This document shows positions 58,468-64,000 of a stretch of 64,000 nucleotides of DNA, one piece after another. The DNA comes from Gemmiger formicilis (GTDB taxonomy: Bacteria > Bacillota > Clostridia > Oscillospirales > Ruminococcaceae), in assembly GCF_900167555.1 (NCBI RefSeq), contig NZ_FUYF01000001.1, positions 310,001 to 374,000 on the forward strand, given 5' to 3'. The notes beneath the pieces were generated by a model. It was not told the DNA's origin and searched no databases. It worked only from the letters and a program-made list of their open reading frames with translations. Both the position numbers and the translations under genes were made by a program. The number at the start of each line of letters is the position of its first letter. Within the stretch, counting starts at the first letter, position 1.

Positions 58468-60771
58468 ATGAAAATCGTATATGAAAACGTAAGTGACCGC
58501 CTCCAGACCATCCTCTCTCGCCTGAAAGGCGTGAAGAAGGTTGGCCCGAACACCTATCGGGCTTACAGCCCTCTCCGTGACGAGAAGGAACCCAGCCTGT
58601 ACATCACCGAGAAACCCGATGGCACCATTCTTATGTGTGACCACGGTGGCGGCGACACCAAAGCAATCCTCGAAGCCATTGGGCTGACGATGCGTATCCT
58701 GTTCCCGGATGGTGGGAGTTCCGGATCAGAGCCTAAGGGCTCTGACCCGGAACGGAAGGTTGCTGCCATCTACCAGTACCTTGACACAAACGGAGAACTC
58801 GTTGCAGAGAAAGTCCGTTATACGAACAAAACCTTCTTCTGGCGCAGCAAAAAAACTGACGGCAGCTACGACTACCATAAACCGAAGAATGTTCCCCTGT
58901 ATAATGGAACAGTACTGGAAAAGACGGAAGCAGTCTTTCTGGTTGAGGGCGAAAAGGATGTTGACACGCTCACGAAATATGGTCTCCCGGCGGTCAGCCT
59001 GCCGAATGGCGCCCATTGGGAAAATGAGTATGTCGCATACTTTTCCGACAAGGTGATTATCATCCTGCCGGACAACGATGGTGCAGGTCGTGGCTACGCA
59101 AAAGCAGCACTCAAGGCACTTAAGCCCACGAATTACAACACGGGCATTATGCAGCTGAATAACTGGTGGTCGGAAATCCCCGAAAAGGGCGATGTTTCCG
59201 ACTATATAGCGGCAAAGGGCGAGGAAGCAGTTGCAAAACTGAAAGAAACTCTCGATGTCGTGACCCGGAACAAGAAACCGGCTCCGGCCGTAAAGGCTGT
59301 GCCCGCTGCGCAGTGCAGCACGGCGACTGTTACGGTAGCTGCCACGTCTGCCCCGTTGATGCTGAAAACCCACATCGATTATTGCATTGTCATCAAGAAA
59401 TTTGACCCTCACTCCAACCCCAAGTATTCTACTACCGATAACGGAAGCGGACGGCTCTTTTCTGACATCGTCAGGGGGCAGGCTCGCTATGTGGCAAGCC
59501 GCAAATCGTGGTTCATCTATGACGGAGCTCGTTGGGCACCCGATGAAGGCAACATGGCAACGATGGAAATGTGCAAGGCCATTGGCGATGCACTGACCCA
59601 TTACGCCTTTGCAATTCAGGATGAAAATGAGCGCAATCAGTATCTGAAGTACACCATGCGCTGGATGACGCGCAATTATCGCAAAACCATCCTTGACGAT
59701 GCCGCCAGTGTTTACAACATCGGCATGGGCGAGTTTGACGCAGACGTGAATTTGCTCAACTGCAAAAACGGCACGTTGGATTTGAAAACCATGCAGTTTC
59801 GCAGCCACAACCCTGACGATAAAATCACCAAGATTGCCGATGTCGTTTACGACCCCAATGCAAGATGCCCTCGCTTCGAGCAGTTCCTGACTGAAGTCAT
59901 GAGCGGTGATGCAGATAAAAGTGCATTTTTACAAAAAGCACTGGGGTACGCACTTAGCGGCGATTCCCGGTACGAGTGTATGTTCATCTTGTATGGTGCA
60001 ACGACCCGTAACGGCAAAAGTACCCTGATGGAAAGCGTTCTGCGCGTGTTTGGCGATTACGGTCTGACCGTGGCTCCGGAGACGATTGCTGCAAAGCAGC
60101 GCAACAGTTCCGGGCCGAGCGAAGACCTTGCCCGCCTTGCGGGTAGACGGCTTGCCAATATTTCCGAACCCTCGCGCGGGATGCGGCTGAACGCTGCGCA
60201 GGTAAAGAGTATGACCGGCAATGACAGCATCAATGCCCGCTTCCTGCACTGCAATTCGTTCGATTTCCGTCCGCAGTTCAAATTGTACATCAATACCAAC
60301 TATCTGCCCAGCGTGGATGATATGTCCCTGTTTTCTTCTAATCGTGTGCGTGTCATTCCGTTTGACCGCCACTTTGAGCCGCAGGAGCAGGACCCGAATT
60401 TGAAGCATGTGTTTGCGGAAGAAGATGCCAAGAGCGCTATCCTGAATTGGCTGATTGCCGGTTGGCAGCTGTTGCAGAAGGAAGGCCTGAACTCTCCGGC
60501 AGCAGTTGTGGAAGCCACCAAGGAATACAGCCACGATAGCAACAAGATTGCACTGTTTGCAGAGGACAATCTGGAACCCGATGCAAATCGTGAAGTTCGT
60601 ACTTCGGAAATCTATGCTCACTATAAAGTGTGGTGTGAGGTCAACGGTTGTCTGCCGGAGAATAGCACCAACTTTAAGAAGTCCTTGCAGGCGATTGGAA
60701 CTGTTGTCCGCAAGCGTCCTCGTGACGGTAGCGAGAAGACGACGCTTTTGCTCGGCTATCGTTTGAAGTAA
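58468..60771 (+). CDS. Primase-helicase for element replication (Toprim + D5/SF3 helicase)
   Basis: A 767-residue protein. Residues ~1-75 look like a degenerate primase zinc-finger region without the Cys ligands (YSPLRDEKEPSLYI). A Toprim domain follows (EGEKDVDTL with Glu160, and LPDNDGAGRG near 200). After an Ala/Pro-rich linker (~270-300) comes a D5_N region. The superfamily 3 helicase has Walker A GATTRNGKST (510-519) and the motif C region LYINTNYLP. The C-terminus resembles a D5/primase C-terminal winged helix. It probably replicates the excised circle. Weak ribosome site at ATG 58468. Confidence 0.88.
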   Translation: MKIVYENVSDRLQTILSRLKGVKKVGPNTYRAYSPLRDEKEPSLYITEKPDGTILMCDHGGGDTKAILEAIGLTMRILFPDGGSSGSEPKGSDPERKVAAIYQYLDTNGELVAEKVRYTNKTFFWRSKKTDGSYDYHKPKNVPLYNGTVLEKTEAVFLVEGEKDVDTLTKYGLPAVSLPNGAHWENEYVAYFSDKVIIILPDNDGAGRGYAKAALKALKPTNYNTGIMQLNNWWSEIPEKGDVSDYIAAKGEEAVAKLKETLDVVTRNKKPAPAVKAVPAAQCSTATVTVAATSAPLMLKTHIDYCIVIKKFDPHSNPKYSTTDNGSGRLFSDIVRGQARYVASRKSWFIYDGARWAPDEGNMATMEMCKAIGDALTHYAFAIQDENERNQYLKYTMRWMTRNYRKTILDDAASVYNIGMGEFDADVNLLNCKNGTLDLKTMQFRSHNPDDKITKIADVVYDPNARCPRFEQFLTEVMSGDADKSAFLQKALGYALSGDSRYECMFILYGATTRNGKSTLMESVLRVFGDYGLTVAPETIAAKQRNSSGPSEDLARLAGRRLANISEPSRGMRLNAAQVKSMTGNDSINARFLHCNSFDFRPQFKLYINTNYLPSVDDMSLFSSNRVRVIPFDRHFEPQEQDPNLKHVFAEEDAKSAILNWLIAGWQLLQKEGLNSPAAVVEATKEYSHDSNKIALFAEDNLEPDANREVRTSEIYAHYKVWCEVNGCLPENSTNFKKSLQAIGTVVRKRPRDGSEKTTLLLGYRLK

Positions 60772-60781
60772 GGGGACACTT

Positions 60782-60979
60782 ATGAAGTACGAAGTCCCTA
60801 TCTGGGAAAAATACTGTCTCACGCTGGATGAAGCCGCCGCCTACTTTGGCATCGGCATCAACAAACTGCGGGAAATGACGGATGATTCAACCTGCACGTT
60901 TGTGGTCTTCAATGGAACGAAGCGCCTTATCAAGCGCAAGAAACTGGAAGAATGTCTCGCTGATACAGATGTGATTTAA
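60782..60979 (+). CDS. xis: Excisionase (Tn916 Xis type)
   Basis: A 65-residue winged-helix DNA-binding protein: VPIWEKYCLTLDEAAAYFGIG then INKLREMTDD and FNGTKRLIKRKKLEEC. The pattern matches the Tn916-type excisionase family, which bends DNA at the element ends and steers the integrase toward excision. ATG 60782 follows AAGGGG; it lies 10 bp after the primase gene and upstream of the integrase, the usual order. Confidence 0.92.
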   Translation: MKYEVPIWEKYCLTLDEAAAYFGIGINKLREMTDDSTCTFVVFNGTKRLIKRKKLEECLADTDVI

Positions 60980-60989
60980 TTCAGAATGG

Positions 60990-61022
60990 ATCCCTGATTG
61001 GGCCTGCGGCCCACTCAGGGAT
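60990..61022 (+). terminator. Hairpin after excisionase
   Basis: ATCCCTGA..GGGCC pairs with GGCCC..TCAGGGAT, followed by TTTATCTG; a likely terminator between xis and int. Confidence 0.65.
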
Positions 61023-61082
61023 TTATCTGAACATATCACATGACACCAGAATCGTAGAAAAACGTAATATATAGACTGGCAA

Positions 61083-61128
61083 AAAGGCTTTACGCCTGTT
61101 ATAATAACAGATGTAAAGCCTTTTCTGC
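61083..61128. repeat. AAGGCTTTAC inverted repeat upstream of the integrase
   Basis: AAAGGCTTTAC and GTAAAGCCTTT form a hairpin, and TGTAAAGCCTTTTCTGC (61112-61128) is an exact 17-bp inverted copy of 44132-44148 at the left end. Confidence 0.55.
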
Positions 61129-61154
61129 TTTATAGAGTAGAAAAGGAGCCTACT

Positions 61155-62396
61155 ATGGAACGCCGTAAGGATAAGAATAATCATGTGCTGAAAGATGGTG
61201 AAAGCTACCGCGAAAAAGAGCATCGTTATATGTATAGGTGGGTTGACAGCGACAAGAAGCGTCATTGTACCTATGCACAGACGTTGCGCGAACTGCGTAA
61301 GAAGGAAGCGGAAATCAACCGCAATAAAAGTGACGGCATCAGCAGTGCCGGAAGTAATCTGCGCTTGGATGATGTGTACAATCTCTGGAAAAAGAACAAG
61401 GTCGGTCTGAAACAGTCCACTTATGTTAATTACCTGTATATGTATGAGCACTTTATCGGCCCCAAAATCGGGAAGATGAAAATCAAGGATATTCGTAAAT
61501 CGACAGTCCTTGGTCTTTATAATGACCTGACAAGGAGTAGCGATATTGGCAAGACGATGGCAATTAACACGTTGGAAGTTATTCACAACGTGCTGCGGCA
61601 GGTCTTGCAGGTTGCGGTGGATGATGACTACATCCGTAAAAATCCGACAGAGGGCGCTTTGCGGGAAGTTAAGAAGGCAAATAATTACGAACGTCCGAAA
61701 CGCAAGGCATTGACTTTGGAACAGCAGAACGCATTTGTAAAGTTTCTGAAATCCAAGCCGCTGTATTACTCTTGGAGTATTTTGTTTGCCGTCCTGCTGG
61801 GAACGGGTTGCCGCATTGCAGAATTTATCGGCCTGCGCTGGTGTGATATTGATTGGGAAAATAACACGATTTCCATCAATCACAACTTGGTCTATCGGAA
61901 ACATACAGATGGCAAATGCTACTTTTCCGTGACGACACCAAAGACAAGCGCTGGATGCAGGACTATCCCGATGATGAAAGGTGTCCGCAGGGCACTTGAA
62001 GATGAAAAGATTCGGCAGCAGGAATTAGGTGTTAGGTGTACAACTGTAATTGACGGCTATACTGATTTCGTCTTTTTCAATCGCTTCGGGCAACCCCACA
62101 ATCCGGCAGCAATTAACCGCGAAATTGACCGGCTTGTACTTGCTTACAATGCGCAGGAAATGGAAAAGGCAGCGGAAGAAAACCGCACTCCCGTTATCCT
62201 GCCGGATTTCAGCTGCCACCAACTGCGGCACACTTTTTGTACCCGCTATTGCGAGATTGAACCAAATATTAAAGTGATTCAGGAAGTCATGGGCCACAAG
62301 GACATCAAAACGACAATGGAAATCTATGCGGAAGCACAGAAGGAATTGAAGGAACGCTCCGTGCAGAACATTTCCGGGAAATTTGATGTCTACTAA
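61155..62396 (+). CDS. int: Tyrosine integrase (Tn916 Int family)
   Basis: A 413-residue site-specific recombinase. The N-terminal ~70 residues form an arm-binding AP2-like/Int DNA-binding domain. A SAM-like core-binding domain follows (about 75-180), then the catalytic domain. Catalytic residues visible are Arg220 (GTGCRIAEFIGLRW), His355 and Arg358 (CHQLRHTFCTR), His381 (MGHKDIKTT) and nucleophile Tyr391 (EIYAEAQ). Start ATG 61155 follows AAAAGGAG. It faces the right end, 153 bp from attR, as expected for the enzyme that placed the element in lysS. Confidence 0.95.
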   Translation: MERRKDKNNHVLKDGESYREKEHRYMYRWVDSDKKRHCTYAQTLRELRKKEAEINRNKSDGISSAGSNLRLDDVYNLWKKNKVGLKQSTYVNYLYMYEHFIGPKIGKMKIKDIRKSTVLGLYNDLTRSSDIGKTMAINTLEVIHNVLRQVLQVAVDDDYIRKNPTEGALREVKKANNYERPKRKALTLEQQNAFVKFLKSKPLYYSWSILFAVLLGTGCRIAEFIGLRWCDIDWENNTISINHNLVYRKHTDGKCYFSVTTPKTSAGCRTIPMMKGVRRALEDEKIRQQELGVRCTTVIDGYTDFVFFNRFGQPHNPAAINREIDRLVLAYNAQEMEKAAEENRTPVILPDFSCHQLRHTFCTRYCEIEPNIKVIQEVMGHKDIKTTMEIYAEAQKELKERSVQNISGKFDVY

Positions 62397-62400
62397 GCGT

Positions 62401-62430
62401 CTGACACCATTGACACCAATATTGACACCA
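62401..62430. repeat. Right-end integrase arm-type repeats
   Basis: CTGACACCA (62401), TTGACACCA (62410) and TTGACACCA (62422). They match the two left-end copies at 44105 and 44116. Confidence 0.65.
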
Positions 62431-62548
62431 GATTCGGATTGATATATAATAAGTTATGTAGAGATACATAACTCCCCGCAAACGAAAAAATGCTGCTGCA
62501 ACGGGTTTTGGTGGGATATAAAGACTTACATAAAATTGTCTGGCCCAA

Positions 62549-62571
62549 TCCCGACGATGAAGCCTATTGAC
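62549..62571. repeat. Right attachment site (attR)
   Basis: 23-bp repeat of the lysS 3' end with T in place of G at position 17; read in the lysS frame it ends PTMKPIDQ-stop. Confidence 0.85.
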
Positions 62572-62594
62572 CAGTAAATTGTCAATTTAAGCAC

Positions 62595-62645
62595 AAAAAA
62601 GCCTGAAATTTCTTGATGATACGAGAAATTTCAGGCTTTTTCTTT
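62595..62645 (+). terminator. Displaced native lysS terminator
   Basis: AAAAAGCCTGAAATTTCT pairs with AGAAATTTCAGGCTTTTTC, 24 bp beyond attR. Its place suggests it ended lysS before insertion. Confidence 0.8.
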
Positions 62646-62851
62646 TGGCGGGTTTCTAACTGAAATCATGCCCTACGCCAATCTTACGCCAAACGATGTA
62701 TAAACTTATGCAAGAGAAAAAGAGCGTTGTTCCCGTTTGGCATAAAATTCGAGCTGACGGGGTGTAGATGTAGGTTTACGGCCACTTGTATTAAGAGCAG
62801 GCTTTATTTTTAATAAAATTTACACCGTTTTCAGATGCCTTAGAAAGAGCT
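62646..62851. other. Gene-poor stretch with possible relics of another element
   Basis: No complete gene. TACGCCAA occurs twice 11 bp apart (62674 and 62685), the same spacing as the integrase arm sites. A minus-strand frame without start (62706-62820) reads ALNTSGRKPTSTPRQLEFY near its end and stops after a basic tail; it may be the remains of a DNA-binding protein. Confidence 0.35.
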
Positions 62852-63286
62852 TTACACAGTCTGCAAAATTCTTCCTAAAGTGTTTCTATATGTTATGTCT
62901 TGCTCCTTCGTTCGCTTGGATGCCCCTTTAGGGTGCTTCCCGGCGCGGAGGAGCTTTTTGTTTTCGTGGCGGCGGAACAGCAGCCCGTCGATATTTTCGG
63001 GCGTGTACTCTAAGCCGTTTTGGTTCAGCACACGGGCGCGGCGCGCCAGACACATACTTGCCAGCCCGTAGTCCTGCGTAATAACAAGGTCGCCCGCGCA
63101 TACGCGGTTCACCAGTGCAAAATCCACGCTGTCGGCACCCTTGCCAAAGGTTAGGGTTTGTGCGCCGTCGCGCTGAATTTGGTGGGCAGTATCGCATAGA
63201 ATCAGCACGGGAACGTTATATTTTGCGGCCGTCTGAAGGGTCAGATCCACCACCGGGCAGCCATCGGCATCTATCAGAATCGTCAT
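62852..63286 (-). CDS. YaiI/YqxD (UPF0178, DUF188) family protein
   Basis: A 144-residue protein of unknown function with a PIN-like look. It starts TILIDADGCPVVDLTLQTA, with the family's Asp-Ala-Asp motif. GADSVDFALVNRVCAGDLVITQDYGLA is the second conserved acidic block, and the basic C-terminus follows the NIDGLLFRRHENKKLLRAGK region. The acidic residues suggest metal binding, but no activity is established. Its ATG (63286) overlaps the esterase stop as ATGA, indicating a two-gene operon. Confidence 0.88.
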   Translation of the reverse strand: MTILIDADGCPVVDLTLQTAAKYNVPVLILCDTAHQIQRDGAQTLTFGKGADSVDFALVNRVCAGDLVITQDYGLASMCLARRARVLNQNGLEYTPENIDGLLFRRHENKKLLRAGKHPKGASKRTKEQDITYRNTLGRILQTV

Positions 63287-63975
63287 TTCTCGCTCTCCAT
63301 AGTCCAGGCAAACGCCCTTGCTGTCCGCAGGTCGGCATCCTTGAAGTGACCGCCTGCGTTCCATTCCAGTGTGCAATCTGCGCCGCGCCGAGTCAGGGCG
63401 GTGTGCAGGGCGCGGATGTTGTCACCCACAGCCGCCATCGTCTGATTTTTGGTATGTTCCTCGCGGTCACCAAGGCTGAGGTAAACGCGCTGCGTTTGGA
63501 TAGGGTGCGCCGCTTCGTATTCTGGCCAGCCGGGAAACCACACGGACGGCGAAGCCGCCGCCACGCCGTACAGGGTATCGGTCCGGGTTGCCGCCCACAG
63601 CGCAAACAGCCCCGCCAGCGAGTAGCCGCCCAAAATAACCTTGGCATCTTCCTTTATAGAATACTGCCGACGGATGCTCGGCACAGCCTGCTCCAGCCAC
63701 GCCAGCGTATCCTCTGCCCTGCCGCCGAAGCCCTGCTTGCCCCACGCGGGCGGTGCGGACCAAGGCGACAGGTCGTCGTTCCAATTTTCCACGGGGACAG
63801 CGACCAGCAAAAACGGTCGTGCGGTTTGCCGTCGCAGGGCTTCCGCTTCCCGTTCCATCCCTGCAGGGTCGTGCTCGTCCGCCATTTGCAGCAGCAGGTA
63901 TTCGGCGCCGACCGTGCCATAGACTCGGCAGGTTCTGTTTTGTATCTGCAATACCCGGTCATCCATAAAATTCAT
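63283..63975 (-). CDS. Alpha/beta-hydrolase, putative esterase family
   Basis: A 230-residue alpha/beta-hydrolase. The nucleophile elbow is GGYSLAG (about residues 116-122) with Ser119. An oxyanion-side VAVPVENWNDDLSPW lies earlier. The catalytic Asp is probably in LSLGDREEHTKN and the His in NAGGHFKDAD. The pattern resembles the esterase D / IroE / YbbA-type group, which can hydrolyse siderophore or other esters; substrate not predictable. No signal peptide is seen. Start ATG 63975 is used; ATG 63966 is an alternative. Coupled to the YaiI-like gene. Confidence 0.82.
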   Translation of the reverse strand: MNFMDDRVLQIQNRTCRVYGTVGAEYLLLQMADEHDPAGMEREAEALRRQTARPFLLVAVPVENWNDDLSPWSAPPAWGKQGFGGRAEDTLAWLEQAVPSIRRQYSIKEDAKVILGGYSLAGLFALWAATRTDTLYGVAAASPSVWFPGWPEYEAAHPIQTQRVYLSLGDREEHTKNQTMAAVGDNIRALHTALTRRGADCTLEWNAGGHFKDADLRTARAFAWTMESEK

Positions 63976-64000
63976 GATTCCTTTTCTTTGCTTTCTTTTG

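Larger units (their letters stand above)
44036..62571. mobile_element. 18.5-kb integrative mobilizable element in lysS
   Basis: Boundaries are 23-bp direct repeats (44036-44058 and 62549-62571) that differ at one base. Inside the right end lie a tyrosine integrase and an excisionase. TTGACACCA repeats occur near both ends. It encodes a MobV-type relaxase and a coupling protein but no mating-pore (type IV secretion) genes. It should therefore be mobilizable by a helper element rather than self-transmissible. Cargo is a type I restriction-modification locus with an FRG-domain gene. The interior is less biased in codon use and more AT-rich in places than the flanks. Confidence 0.85.

Noticed and set aside
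44036-62571. A self-transmissible ICE
   Set aside because: No VirB4, VirB6 or other mating-pore gene is present between the attachment sites; only a relaxase and a coupling protein are.
44036-62571. A prophage
   Set aside because: No capsid, tail, terminase, lysis or phage repressor genes; the primase-helicase and integrase also occur on mobilizable elements.

Overview
The window looks like chromosomal DNA of a GC-rich, low-oxygen gut Firmicute, most plausibly the Faecalibacterium / Gemmiger / Subdoligranulum branch of the Oscillospiraceae. The evidence is the GC-rich codon use with strong AGGAGG-type ribosome sites, the anaerobic gene set (FeoB, rubrerythrin, PerR-like Fur protein, flavodoxin, class III fructose bisphosphatase, ATP-dependent PEP carboxykinase, intracellular glycogen enzymes) and three families of GC-rich palindromic intergenic repeats. 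The genus is an inference from remembered features, not from a search. No rRNA, tRNA, CRISPR array, T-box or known riboswitch was recognised.

Layout. 1-9.8 kb is a metal and oxidative-stress region: feoB (cut by the window edge), two feoA genes, an operon of an HMA-domain membrane protein with two ABC half-transporters and a YgbA-like protein, then a DUF3793/flavodoxin operon, rubrerythrin and a Fur/PerR regulator. Three promoters here carry the same 16-bp operator type, GTTAG-N6-CTAAC, which resembles DtxR/IdeR-type iron boxes and suggests one iron regulon. 9.8-12.5 kb holds an acyltransferase and an ECF sigma / anti-sigma pair. 12.7-19.7 kb is central and storage carbon metabolism: citrate synthase, type I pullulanase, glycogen phosphorylase and a divergent AraC regulator. 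19.9-25.9 kb holds a YggS/YwlG-type pair and a MarR-led heterodimeric ABC exporter. 26-44 kb is housekeeping: intracellular GH28, UvrD-type helicase, asparaginase, an Hsp20 under a CIRCE element, fbp, a C69 dipeptidase, pckA, glmM, a low-molecular-weight phosphatase, a YbaK-type deacylase, trpS, greA and lysS.

44.04-62.57 kb is an integrative mobilizable element inserted in the 3' end of lysS. It is bounded by 23-bp direct repeats with one mismatch, the left one being the last lysS codons. It has short repeats of TTGACACCA at both ends, and an excisionase and tyrosine integrase at the right end. Its cargo runs: a small Cys-rich protein, an SprT-like zinc protein, a serine resolvase with an unknown partner, a short MobV relaxase with a VirD4-type coupling protein, a type I restriction-modification locus (hsdM-hsdS-FRG-hsdR) and a primase-helicase. 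The hsdM reading frame is continuous with an upstream ISL3-transposase-like protein whose catalytic residues look degenerate. This fused ORF, with the FRG-domain gene inside the type I operon, is the most unusual system seen here.

62.6-64 kb returns to chromosomal sequence: the displaced lysS terminator, a short stretch that may be a relic of a second element, a YaiI/YqxD protein and an esterase.
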